A stretch of DNA of 64,000 nucleotides from NCBI RefSeq assembly GCF_032586155.1, contig NZ_JAWHTC010000005.1:372001-436000 (forward strand), read 5' to 3'. The notes under the pieces are model-generated. The model had not been told where the DNA came from and did not search any database. It saw only the letters and a program-made list of their open reading frames with translations. This DNA is from JAWHTC01 sp032586155 (GTDB lineage Bacteria; Pseudomonadota; Alphaproteobacteria; Rhodobacterales; Rhodobacteraceae). Positions 36,643 to 44,688 of the stretch are shown piece by piece (the stretch's first letter is position 1; each line of letters opens with the position of its first letter). The translations under genes and the position numbers were made by a program.

Positions 36643-37761
36643 TCACACCCGCATCGGCATGACGACGTAGACAGCGGAGGTGTCATTGCCTTCGCGCATG
36701 AGGGTCGGGTCGCCGGAGGAGTTGAACATGAAGACGGCGTTTTCGCGGTCGACCTGGCTGGCGATTTCCAACAGGTACTTGGCGTTGAAGCCGATGTCGA
36801 GACGTTCGTCGCCATAGGCCACCGCCAGTTCTTCCTCGGCGGCGCCGCTGTCGGGTGCGTTAACCGAGAGGGTCAGCTTATCTTCATCAAGCGATAGTTT
36901 GACGGCACGGGAGCGTTCCGAAGAGACGGTAGCGACGCGGTCGACGGCCTGGGCAAACTCGGCGGCGTCGACTTCTAGGCGGCGGGTATTGCCCGAGGGA
37001 ATGACGCGGGTGTAGTCGGGGAAGGTGCCGTCGATCACCTTGGAGGTGAGCGTAATGTCGGGGGTGGCAAAGCGGACCTTGGTTTCCGAAACGGAGACAG
37101 CGATCTGGGTTTCATCATCATCAAGAAGCTTGCGCAGCTCGCCGACGGTCTTGCGCGGTACAATCACGCCGGGCATGTCTGAGGCACCGTCGGGCAGGTC
37201 GGCGTCGATCCGGGCCAGGCGATGGCCGTCGGTGGCGACGCAGCGCAGCACTTTGCCTCCATCGGCGTCCGAGATATGCATGTAGACGCCGTTGAGGTAA
37301 TACCTTGTTTCTTCAGTTGAAATTGCAAATTTCGATTTGTCGAACAGGCGTCGGAGCATCGGCGCGGGGGCCGAGAAATTAGAACTGTATTCCGAACTTG
37401 CCATTACCGGAAAATCTTCTTTTGGCAGGGTGGCAAGGTTGAAATGCGACCGGCCGGCCTCGACCGAGAGGCGGCCTGAAGCGCCGTCATCGGTGAGTGT
37501 CACCAGAGCGCCGTCGGGCAGTTTGCGGACAATCTCATGCAGGGTGACCGCGGAAACGGTTGTGGCGCCGGCGCGTTCGACCTGGGCTGGGGCCTTATCG
37601 ACCACTTCGATGTCAAGATCGGTGGCGCGGAAATGCACGTCGCTGCCTTCGGCTTCGACCAGCACGTTGGCTAGAATCGGAATGGTGTTGCGGCGTTCGA
37701 CAACCGATTGCGCCTGGGCGACGGCCTTCAAGAGTGCGCCGCGTTCGATCGAGAATTTCAT
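36643..37761 (-). CDS. dnaN: DNA polymerase III subunit beta (sliding clamp)
   Basis: A 372-residue clamp of three repeated domains that tethers DNA polymerase III to DNA. The start MKFSIERGALLKAVAQAQSV is standard, RNTIPILANVLVEA is the first-domain motif, and the C-terminus ends YVVMPMRV, the conserved clamp tail (typically VMPMR). Length is normal. It lies downstream of dnaA with a 192-base spacer without gene or clear DnaA boxes. Confidence 0.98.
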   Translation of the reverse strand: MKFSIERGALLKAVAQAQSVVERRNTIPILANVLVEAEGSDVHFRATDLDIEVVDKAPAQVERAGATTVSAVTLHEIVRKLPDGALVTLTDDGASGRLSVEAGRSHFNLATLPKEDFPVMASSEYSSNFSAPAPMLRRLFDKSKFAISTEETRYYLNGVYMHISDADGGKVLRCVATDGHRLARIDADLPDGASDMPGVIVPRKTVGELRKLLDDDETQIAVSVSETKVRFATPDITLTSKVIDGTFPDYTRVIPSGNTRRLEVDAAEFAQAVDRVATVSSERSRAVKLSLDEDKLTLSVNAPDSGAAEEELAVAYGDERLDIGFNAKYLLEIASQVDRENAVFMFNSSGDPTLMREGNDTSAVYVVMPMRV

Positions 37762-37953
37762 GCCCTCATTCCCTTGTGATGCGTAGCCGGGAGGGGAACC
37801 CTAGCGGTTTCCCCCATTGGCACAAGTTTTTTTTGAGTTTTCGGGCCTATTGAAGGCGAGGTCAAGGCGTTGCACCGCGAGGCCACCTGAAAAGCGTTGC
37901 CGCGACAGGTGATTGCCTTTTGCAATCTGCCGAGAGCGGGCGGAAGTGCGGGT

Positions 37954-39351
37954 TCAGGCCTCGAGCGTGCGACGCAGGATTTCGATGTCTTCCTCGATTT
38001 GGGCATCCTTAATACGCAGCTCTTCGATCCGGCGGACACCGTGCATCACGGTGGTGTGGTCACGCCCGCCAAAGCGGCGTCCGATCTCGGGCAAAGAGCG
38101 CGAGGTCAACTGTTTGCACAGGTACATTGCGACCTGGCGCGGGCGGGCAAAGTTGCGCACACGTTTCGGGCCGATCAGTTCGGAAAGGCGGATATTGTAA
38201 TGCTCGGACACGGTTTTCTGGATCTCTTCGATCGAGATCTTGCGTTCCGACGCACGCAGAATATCGGCCAGGCAGTCCTGGGCCAGTTCCAGCGTGATTT
38301 CGCGACCCACGAGCGAGGCGAAGGCGAAGAGACGGGTCAGCGCGCCCTCGAGCACGCGGACATTGGTCGAAATCCGCAGCGCCAGGAATTCAAGTACGCC
38401 ATCAGCCAGTTCAAGGTTCGGATATTGGGCGTGCTGGGCTTCGGCCTTGGATTGCAGGATGCCGAGGCGCAGTTCGTAGTCGGTGGGGTGCAGATCTACG
38501 ACGAGGCCGCATTGCAGGCGGCTTTTGATGCGGTTTTCAAGGTCCTTGATTTCACCGGGCGCGCGGTCGGCCGAGATGACAATCTGGCGGTTCTGGTCGA
38601 CCAGGGCGTTGAAGGTGTGGAAGAACTCTTCCTGCGTGCTGTCCTTGCCGGCGATGAATTGCACATCATCGACCATCAGCACGTCGACGGCACGGAAAAG
38701 TTCCTTGAAATCCATCATCTTGCGTTCGCGCAAGGCCTGGACAAAGCGGTACATGAACTGTTCCGCCGACAGGTAGAGCACGTTGAGATCGGGGCGACGC
38801 GCCTGGAGCTCGTGGGCGATGGCGTGCATCAGGTGGGTCTTACCAAGGCCGACGCCGCCATACAGGAAAAGCGGGTTGAAGGTGACCGGGCCGCCCTCGG
38901 CGACGCGCTTGGCCGCGGCGTGGGCCAGTTCGTTCGGTTTGCCGACGACGAAGCTGTCGAAGGTAAAGCGCGGATCAAGAGGAGCCGCCGGAAGAATATC
39001 GGAACGCGCTGGCGTCGGCGCCTGCGCGCCACCGGCTGTGGTGGCCGGGTGTACGGGTGCGGGATTTCCTGCGGCGGGTTTGGGGGCGGTGGCCTTGCGG
39101 GTCTCGCCATGGGCGGGGACGGTGAAGCGAACTCGGCGCACGGCGGCATCGAAAGCCCCCAGCTGATACAGGATCACGTCGCCGAAATTTTGGCGCACGT
39201 AGTTGCCTAGGAAACTGGTCGGAACATGAATAGTGGCAACGCCGTCTTCGATGCCGGCAAATTCAAGGGGCTCGATCCAGGTTTTGAAGCTGTTTTTCCC
39301 GAGTGTTTCGAGAAGTGCTTGTCGCACCTGCGCCCATTGATTCTGCGTCAT
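37954..39351 (-). CDS. dnaA: Chromosomal replication initiator protein DnaA
   Basis: AAA+ initiator of 465 residues. ATG 39351 is chosen because GGGGATCAG precedes it and the product starts MTQNQWAQVRQALLETLGKN, domain I; the frame is open to 39567. A Pro/Ala-rich linker (about 90-130) precedes the Walker A (GGVGLGKTHLMHAI), Walker B (LMVDDVQFI) and the DNA-binding helix-turn-helix with the signature GGRDHTTVMHGVRRI. A long non-coding leader separates it from rpsT. Confidence 0.98.
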   Translation of the reverse strand: MTQNQWAQVRQALLETLGKNSFKTWIEPLEFAGIEDGVATIHVPTSFLGNYVRQNFGDVILYQLGAFDAAVRRVRFTVPAHGETRKATAPKPAAGNPAPVHPATTAGGAQAPTPARSDILPAAPLDPRFTFDSFVVGKPNELAHAAAKRVAEGGPVTFNPLFLYGGVGLGKTHLMHAIAHELQARRPDLNVLYLSAEQFMYRFVQALRERKMMDFKELFRAVDVLMVDDVQFIAGKDSTQEEFFHTFNALVDQNRQIVISADRAPGEIKDLENRIKSRLQCGLVVDLHPTDYELRLGILQSKAEAQHAQYPNLELADGVLEFLALRISTNVRVLEGALTRLFAFASLVGREITLELAQDCLADILRASERKISIEEIQKTVSEHYNIRLSELIGPKRVRNFARPRQVAMYLCKQLTSRSLPEIGRRFGGRDHTTVMHGVRRIEELRIKDAQIEEDIEILRRTLEA

Positions 39352-39777
39352 CTGATCCCCGATCTCGTAATAAAAGTCCCAAACGTCGGCGTCACACACA
39401 TCCGGTTGCCAACCCGGTTGCGGCAGGTCACAACGACAGGCCATAAGCATCCCGGACGCCGCCAAGAGCGGCGCGCGAAGATCCCGGTATGGGTCTGTCA
39501 GAGCGATTGCGCCTAGTTGCAAAAACCTCCGAAACTCCCCAGAAACGGACCTGCAATTCGGCGCCAACGCGCAATATTCAAGTAGGACAAGTCGAAAGCC
39601 CGAGCTTTCAATGCGTCGTGTCTATACCACCTCGGTTTGCCGAGGTTGGATGAGCCTGGATGCTGGCTTGTCCCCCCAAGTCGATGTGACTCGCAGGAAG
39701 CAAATTAGCAACAGCCCGCGGGCCGGTTCAACGAAACTTCGCGCTTGACTCGGTTTTTTCCGAAAGAGAATCTCTGA

Positions 39778-39806
39778 ACCCCTTAAAAGCTAAGGAAATA
39801 AGGGGT
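39778..39806. repeat. Inverted repeat upstream of dnaA
   Basis: ACCCCTTA (39778-39785) and TAAGGGGT (39799-39806) form eight perfect base pairs around a 13-base loop. They lie directly beside the rpsT terminator. It may be a protein-binding site or a secondary stem of the terminator region. Function is unknown. Confidence 0.4.
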
Positions 39807-39808
39807 CA

Positions 39809-39842
39809 AAACAAAAACGGGACGCCCGGTGCCGGGCGCCCC
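39809..39842 (-). terminator. Intrinsic terminator after rpsT
   Basis: GGGACGCCCGG (39819-39829) pairs with CCGGGCGCCCC (39832-39842). On the minus strand the stem is followed by GTTTTTGTTTT. It lies 27 bases past the rpsT stop. Confidence 0.88.
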
Positions 39843-39869
39843 ATTTGCAGTTCATATCCGAGAATCGAT

Positions 39870-40133
39870 TCAGCCGAGTGCTTTGACCCGGGCCGACAGG
39901 CGCGACATTTTGCGCGCTGCGGTGTTCTTGTGGAAGATGCCTTTGTTCACACCGCGCATCAGTTCAGGCTGGGCGGCGCGCAGCGCGTTGGCGGCGGCGT
40001 CCTTGTCACCCGATTCGATGGCTTCTTCGACGTTGCGCAGGAAAGTCCGGATGCGCGAGCGGCGTGCTTTGTTGACGGCGGCGCGGCGTTCGTTCTGACG
40101 TGCGCGTTTCTTGGCCTGGGGCGAGTTTGCCAT
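39870..40133 (-). CDS. rpsT: 30S ribosomal protein S20
   Basis: An 87-residue Lys/Arg-rich protein that binds 16S rRNA. It starts MANSPQAKKRARQNERRAAV and contains the typical RTFLRNVEEAIESGD and KGIFHKNTAARKMSRLSARV. ATG 40133 follows AAAGGGCC. It is a single-gene unit with its own terminator, next to dnaA as in related genomes. Confidence 0.98.
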   Translation of the reverse strand: MANSPQAKKRARQNERRAAVNKARRSRIRTFLRNVEEAIESGDKDAAANALRAAQPELMRGVNKGIFHKNTAARKMSRLSARVKALG

Positions 40134-40251
40134 GGTGATGGCCCTTTCATCTGGTTCGTTTCACAAATTGCGCGCAACCTCCCCAATCGGGCCCCGTGGG
40201 TCACGGGTAAACTCAAGCCTTAAGCGGGCATCACGCGCATGTCTGGCGCGC

Positions 40252-40279
40252 TTAATAGGGGTTTGGCAGAGAATTGCAA
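40252..40279 (-). promoter_or_regulatory. rpsT: Candidate rpsT promoter
   Basis: On the minus strand TTGCAA (40279-40274) and TATTAA (40257-40252) are separated by 16 bases, a fair sigma-70-type pair about 120 bases upstream of the rpsT start. The match is by eye only. Confidence 0.35.
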
Positions 40280-40419
40280 TGCGATTCTTGCCGGTTGCCG
40301 AGGTGATCCGAGTCATTTTTGCCGCATGCGGGCGGGGTTTTGGCGGTGAGTTGCCGATGAACTGGAAATGCGCCAACGGGCTGTGATAGCGGTTTGCCCG
40401 GGCAGGACCGGGGTAGTGG

Positions 40420-41091
40420 ATGATACAAAACGATCTCATCATTCAATCGGCGAAGATTCTGAAGACGCTGAACGATCTTGGTTACGACTGCGTGGCCGAG
40501 GATGATTTCGACACGATCCCCGACAAGGTGTTTGAGTTCGGCAAGCCGTTTCAGAGCCCACCTTTTGAAAATCTGCGCAACGATTTCACCAAGGGGCAGG
40601 CGTTCTGGGCGTTCCTGATGAAGGATGGTGAGCGAGTCGGTGGATTGGCGGCGCAATGCCAGGATCTGCGGGGCGAGCGGTTCGACAAGTTCATGATCCG
40701 GACCGCGCGTGGGCAATATGGCGGAGGTCAGACCGCGATCGAATGGGTGTCACCGGCGGCAACCGAAGTGATGAACGGCAAGCTGATCTATGTGGGAGAG
40801 CTGTTCTTTTCGGAAGCTGCACGTGGGAGTCGGCGGGTGCTGACCGCCTTTGCCAGGCTTTCACTGATCCTGATGAAAATGACATGGCCCGATTTCGACT
40901 GGATCTATGCGTTCGTGCCGCGCGAACAGGCGCGGTTTGCCGATTACTACGCCTTTACCTACCGTCTGCCTCAGGCGGTGAAATGGGCCGATCCAGAGCC
41001 GCGCGGGCGGGCGTCGGATCATTTTTTGGTCGGGGTGAATGCACGGGATTTCGAGCACTTCCTAACGTGCGGTGAATTGAGCAAGTTTTGA
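40420..41091 (+). CDS. Conserved-looking hypothetical protein beside an XRE regulator
   Basis: A 223-residue soluble protein with normal codon composition. No signal peptide, membrane segment or known catalytic motif is visible. The central GKLIYVGELFFSEAARGSRRVL and the following helix/strand pattern could fit an acetyltransferase-like alpha/beta fold, but I cannot assign a family. It converges on the XRE gene, overlapping its 3' end by 30 bases. Similar lengths and the tight tail-to-tail pairing suggest the two genes move or work together; this is inference. Confidence 0.7.
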   Translation: MIQNDLIIQSAKILKTLNDLGYDCVAEDDFDTIPDKVFEFGKPFQSPPFENLRNDFTKGQAFWAFLMKDGERVGGLAAQCQDLRGERFDKFMIRTARGQYGGGQTAIEWVSPAATEVMNGKLIYVGELFFSEAARGSRRVLTAFARLSLILMKMTWPDFDWIYAFVPREQARFADYYAFTYRLPQAVKWADPEPRGRASDHFLVGVNARDFEHFLTCGELSKF

Positions 41092-41790
41092 GAAAAGTAG
41101 CATAAATTTCTGGCCGTGTTCGTCGGTGACGGGAGCCAAAAGGCGCCGGTAGGTGCCGGTGATGCGCGCGCCATCCACGGTTTCGTTGATCATCACGTCA
41201 GTAATGGCATAGCGCCGCTTCGAGGCGTCGAGGTGGGCTTCGATCAGGCCGTCCAGAAAGTCCCGGTCGAACTTGCCGACGACTTCGTTGTAGTCCTTTG
41301 TCTCCAGCAGGCTGAAATACCGTGCGGCAAGGCTTTGCGACCCGATCCTATAGGGGTGCAGCATGGTGTCGCCCTTTTTGACTGGGTAGAACAGGTCGAC
41401 CTTTTCGATAAGCCAGTCGTGTTTCACAAGGCGGTTGCCGGTGGACAAAAGCCAATCAAGCACTTCTTCGAGCCCGATCTGGAATCCCCAATCCGACAAG
41501 GCGGTTGTTTCCTGTTGAACCTGGCTTGCCAGTTCTTTTGCGAATTCGACCTGGTCCTCGGATGCGTTCACCGCCGGTTCGATCCGGATGGCCGGTTCGT
41601 GGGCTGAAAAATACCCCAGCGGCATGTTCAGCGCGAGCGACAGTTTGTCGATGGTGGTAAAGGGGATTTCTCGCCCGTTGGCGATTTGCGAATGCAATGT
41701 GGAATAGCGCAGGTCGGCCAGTGTGCAGGCCCGCGATAGCGAAAGGCCGCGCGCCTTGCAGGCTTTGAGAATGTTGTTGCCGACACTCAT
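41062..41790 (-). CDS. XRE-family regulator with C-terminal sensor-like domain
   Basis: The 242 residues hold an N-terminal helix-turn-helix (NILKACKARGLSLSRACTLA, then STLHSQIANGREIPFTTIDKLSLAL) and a central helical linker. A C-terminal 110-residue domain has alternating strands (AITDVMINETVDGARITGTY, then PVTDEHGQKFMLLFSKLAQF) resembling a PAS/PAS-like sensory fold. It is divergent from a 63-residue gene across a 104-base region holding an inverted repeat. It probably represses itself. The ligand is unknown. Confidence 0.85.
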   Translation of the reverse strand: MSVGNNILKACKARGLSLSRACTLADLRYSTLHSQIANGREIPFTTIDKLSLALNMPLGYFSAHEPAIRIEPAVNASEDQVEFAKELASQVQQETTALSDWGFQIGLEEVLDWLLSTGNRLVKHDWLIEKVDLFYPVKKGDTMLHPYRIGSQSLAARYFSLLETKDYNEVVGKFDRDFLDGLIEAHLDASKRRYAITDVMINETVDGARITGTYRRLLAPVTDEHGQKFMLLFSKLAQFTAR

Positions 41791-41820
41791 TTCAAAAAAT
41801 CTACATATGTGTATTTCCGG

Positions 41821-41836
41821 GTGTCAGCTTTGACAC
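41821..41836. promoter_or_regulatory. Candidate operator of the XRE regulator
   Basis: GTGTCA-gctt-TGACAC is a 16-base inverted repeat. On the minus strand a CTGACA hexamer in it lies 18 bases from TAGATT, a plausible -35/-10 pair for the XRE gene whose start follows closely. An ACATATGT palindrome (41803-41810) lies in the spacer. Autorepression is inferred from this overlap. Confidence 0.45.
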
Positions 41837-41894
41837 ATGTCCCCGGCGTGGTCAACTGGCGGTAGTATGAGGGTTTTATGCGAACGGGTGTGTT

Positions 41895-42086
41895 GTGAGC
41901 AGCGATGAGGTGCAAAGACGGATCGACACATTGTTGTCCGAGACCGATCAGGACAAACGACGGGCGCTGAGTCGGCGTCTGCGATCCGAGATTTGGGATA
42001 TGCTGGACGAGACCGATTTGGAACGATTGCGATCGAAAGATGTCGATCTGCCCAGATTGCGCGGCGGCCTGCGCGTGCTCAAATGA
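41895..42086 (+). CDS. Small hypothetical protein
   Basis: A 63-residue charged, helical protein (MSSDEVQRRIDTLLSETDQD, then KRRALSRRLRSEIWDML) starting at GTG 41895. It contains no known motif, Cys or hydrophobic segment. It is divergent from the XRE regulator gene and closed by a shared bidirectional hairpin. It may be a regulated target of that XRE protein. Codon composition supports it as real. Confidence 0.6.
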   Translation: MSSDEVQRRIDTLLSETDQDKRRALSRRLRSEIWDMLDETDLERLRSKDVDLPRLRGGLRVLK

Positions 42087-42105
42087 CAGCCTCTGTTTCG
42101 CGAAC

Positions 42106-42138
42106 AAAAAAGCCCGGCGCTGTTGGACAGGCCGGGCG
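42106..42138 (-). terminator. Intrinsic terminator after enoyl-CoA hydratase gene
   Basis: GCCCGGC (42112-42118) pairs with GCCGGGC (42131-42137). The minus-strand tail is TTTTTTGTTCG. On the plus strand GTTTGG follows, so it may also end the 63-residue gene. Confidence 0.82.
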
Positions 42139-42162
42139 TTTGGTCCGCAGTGGTTCTCGGTT

Positions 42163-42939
42163 TCAGCGGTCGCGGAACTGGGCCTCGCGTTTTTCCATGA
42201 AGGCGGCCATCCCTTCTTTTTGATCCTCGGTCGCGAACAGCGAGTGAAACACGCGGCGTTCGTACATTAGGCCTTCGCGCAGGGTCATTTCGTAGGATTT
42301 GTTGACCGATTCCTTGATTGCCATCACGGTGATCATGGATTTCTCGGCAATCTTGGCGGCAGCGGTCATGGTTTCCTTCATCAATTCCTTGGCAGGAACG
42401 ATGCGGCTGACCAGTCCGGCACGTTCGGCCTCTTCGGCGTCCATGAAACGGCCCGTGAGGTTCATGTCCATCGCCTTGGCCTTGCCGATGGCGCGCGTCA
42501 GGCGCTGCGTTCCGCCGATGCCGGCCATGACGCCCAGGTTAACCTCGGGCTGGCCGAATTTGGCGGTGTCGGCGGCAATCAGGAAGTCGCAATGCATCGC
42601 CAATTCGCAACCACCGCCCAGGGCATAGCCCGCCACCGCGCCGATGATCGGTTTGCGGACGCGCATGATGGCCTCGGTTTCCGGGGTGAAGAGGTCTTCG
42701 GTGAAGACGTCGACAAAGCTTTTCTCGCTCATCATCTTGATGTCTGCGCCGGCGGCAAAGGCCTTGTCCGAGCCGGTCAGCACGATGCAGCGTACCTTGT
42801 CGTTCTTCTGGGCGTCGGTCATTGCGTCGGCCAGTTCGGCTAGGAGCTGGTCATTCAGCGCGTTCAGGGCATCGGGGCGGTTCAGTTTGATGAGGCAGAT
42901 GTGGTCTTCTACTTCGACGATGATCGTCTCATAGGCCAT
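42163..42939 (-). CDS. Enoyl-CoA hydratase
   Basis: A 258-residue crotonase-fold enzyme that hydrates 2-enoyl-CoA to 3-hydroxyacyl-CoA. The oxyanion-hole segments are DKAFAAGADIKMM and AVAGYALGGGCELAMHCD, with the two catalytic Glu in GGCELAM and in KFGQPEVNLGVM. All residues are present, so it should be an active short-chain hydratase (FadB1/PaaF-like). ATG 42939 lies in the rpsT-mutM block conserved in relatives. Confidence 0.95.
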   Translation of the reverse strand: MAYETIIVEVEDHICLIKLNRPDALNALNDQLLAELADAMTDAQKNDKVRCIVLTGSDKAFAAGADIKMMSEKSFVDVFTEDLFTPETEAIMRVRKPIIGAVAGYALGGGCELAMHCDFLIAADTAKFGQPEVNLGVMAGIGGTQRLTRAIGKAKAMDMNLTGRFMDAEEAERAGLVSRIVPAKELMKETMTAAAKIAEKSMITVMAIKESVNKSYEMTLREGLMYERRVFHSLFATEDQKEGMAAFMEKREAQFRDR

Positions 42940-43003
42940 TGGGGTCGCTTTCGCTTGTTTATCTCAGGCCCGATTCCTTACCATTTGGGCCGTACGGATC
43001 AAG

Positions 43004-43855
43004 TTATCTTTGGCATTGCGAACAGTGGAAAGTTGAGCGTCCGGCTTGGACGATTCGCCGAATCGTGCCGGTGCAACCGGGGGTTTTGCACGGTTGGTTT
43101 TCCCGGTCGTAGACGTCGAAATTGTGCTGGAAATAGCCCAGCTCACCGCTGGCCTGTCGGAAGTCCTTGAGGGAGGAGCCGCCCGCCGCAATGGCCTGTT
43201 GCAGCACCTCGCGGATGATCGGCACAAGGGTAGCGATGCGGGCGGCGGAAATCCGGCCCGCTTTGCGGGTGGGCGCAATATGGGCGCGGTAGAGCGCCTC
43301 GCATACATAGATGTTGCCCAGACCGGCGATGATACGCTGATCCAGCAGGGCCGATTTGATCGGGGTATTCTTAGCCTTGAGGGCGTCGACCAGGTAGGAT
43401 TCGCTAAAGGTATTGCCCAGCGGTTCGGGGCCGAGTTTGGCAAGAAGCGGGTGGGTTTCACTCTGGTCCGTGGCGATCAGGTCCATCGCGCCAAAGCGGC
43501 GGGGATCGTTGAAGGTGATCCGGGCGCCGTTACCCATGTCGAGAATGACATGATCGTGTTTTTCCTTTGCCGGGTGGTCATGGACAAATTGCCCCAGAGG
43601 GTCGCCCGAGACGGTCATGCGGCCCGACATGCCCAGATGGATCAGAAGGGATTCGTTCCCGTCGAGATCGGCGAGGATGTATTTCGAACGGCGGCGAAGT
43701 TGGGTCACGTGCCGCCCGGTGAGACGTTGGGCGAAGTTGTCGGGGAAGGGCCAACGCAGATCGGGGCGGTTGACTTGCGCTTGGGCGATCGTGGCACCCT
43801 CCATGGACGGGGCTAGACCACGGCGGACGGTTTCAACCTCGGGGAGTTCAGGCAT
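43004..43855 (-). CDS. mutM: Formamidopyrimidine-DNA glycosylase
   Basis: A 283-residue bifunctional DNA glycosylase/AP lyase that removes 8-oxoguanine and formamidopyrimidines. The N-terminal PELPEVE holds the catalytic Pro and Glu, RRRSKYIL the conserved Lys, and the C-terminal zinc finger is CKTPGC then HCSQCQR. Length is normal. It is divergent from ubiE, with a short (89-base) shared region, and lies 64 bases upstream of the enoyl-CoA hydratase start on the same strand. Confidence 0.98.
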   Translation of the reverse strand: MPELPEVETVRRGLAPSMEGATIAQAQVNRPDLRWPFPDNFAQRLTGRHVTQLRRRSKYILADLDGNESLLIHLGMSGRMTVSGDPLGQFVHDHPAKEKHDHVILDMGNGARITFNDPRRFGAMDLIATDQSETHPLLAKLGPEPLGNTFSESYLVDALKAKNTPIKSALLDQRIIAGLGNIYVCEALYRAHIAPTRKAGRISAARIATLVPIIREVLQQAIAAGGSSLKDFRQASGELGYFQHNFDVYDRENQPCKTPGCTGTIRRIVQAGRSTFHCSQCQR

Positions 43856-43944
43856 TTGGTGTCAATCCTCGTGCACAAAGGGCGCATTGTGTCGCCCGTT
43901 GAGAGGTCTATAAGGTGCCTTGGACAGCCCAAAGGCAAGATGAG

Positions 43945-44688
43945 ATGACCGAGAAAACCACCCATTTCGGATTTCAGGATATTCCCGAGGATCAGAAGGC
44001 CGGGAAGGTGCAGGGGGTGTTCGGCTCGGTTGCCAGCAAATACGACGTGATGAACGACGTGATGAGCATGGGCATCCACCGCATCTGGAAAGAGGCGATG
44101 ATGGATTGGCTGGCGCCACGGCCCGGGCAGAAGCTCTTGGATGTGGCAGGCGGCACCGGGGACATTTCGTTCAAGTTCCTCAAGCGCGCGGGCCATGGGC
44201 ATGCGACCGTCTGTGACCTGACCGAGCCGATGTTGGTCGAAGGACGCAAGCGGGCGGAAGCCGATCAGATGGCGAGTAGCCTCGATTGGGTGGTCGGCGA
44301 CGCGATGGCGCTGCCGTTTGCGGACAATACGTTCGATGTCTACACGATCAGCTTTGGCATTCGGAACGTGACCCGGCCACAGGACGCCCTGAACGAGGCC
44401 TACCGCGTGCTGAAACCCGGCGGTCGGCTGATGGTGCTGGAATTCAGTCAGATCCCGAATGAGATGATGCAGAAGGTTTATGACCTCTATTCCTTCAACA
44501 TCATCCCGCAGATGGGGCAGATGATTGCCAACGATCGCGACAGTTATCAATATCTTGTTGAATCCATTCGGAAATTCCCAGATCAGGAGACCTTTCTGAC
44601 CATGGTGAAACAGGCCGGGTTCGAGCAGGCGAAGTACCGCAACCTGACGATGGGCATTGCCTGTCTGCATTCGGGTTGGAAGCTGTGA
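43945..44688 (+). CDS. ubiE: Demethylmenaquinone/ubiquinone C-methyltransferase UbiE
   Basis: A 247-residue SAM-dependent methyltransferase acting on the quinone ring in ubiquinone biosynthesis. ATG 43945 (MTEKTTHFGFQDIPEDQK) is chosen from the family start; the frame opens earlier at 43915. Motif I is LLDVAGGTGDISFKFL, and SFGIRNVTRPQDALNEAYRVLKPGG is the UbiE signature. It overlaps ubiB by four bases (GTGA), so the two are translationally coupled. Confidence 0.97.
   Translation: MTEKTTHFGFQDIPEDQKAGKVQGVFGSVASKYDVMNDVMSMGIHRIWKEAMMDWLAPRPGQKLLDVAGGTGDISFKFLKRAGHGHATVCDLTEPMLVEGRKRAEADQMASSLDWVVGDAMALPFADNTFDVYTISFGIRNVTRPQDALNEAYRVLKPGGRLMVLEFSQIPNEMMQKVYDLYSFNIIPQMGQMIANDRDSYQYLVESIRKFPDQETFLTMVKQAGFEQAKYRNLTMGIACLHSGWKL

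Larger units (their letters stand above)
39352..39869. other. Non-coding leader between rpsT and dnaA
   Basis: 518 bases. It holds the rpsT terminator (39809-39842), an adjacent inverted repeat (39778-39806), and about 400 bases that must include the dnaA promoter. Scanning both strands, I see no TTATCCACA-type DnaA boxes, no clustered 13-mers and no strong AT-rich unwinding stretch. It is therefore not called oriC. Confidence 0.5.

Noticed and set aside
37762..37953. oriC in the dnaA-dnaN spacer
   Set aside because: The spacer is short, GC-rich and lacks DnaA-box-like sequences.
39352..39869. Chromosomal origin (oriC) in the dnaA leader
   Set aside because: No TTATCCACA-type DnaA boxes, clustered 13-mers or strong AT-rich segment were found on either strand. 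In alphaproteobacteria oriC often lies elsewhere.
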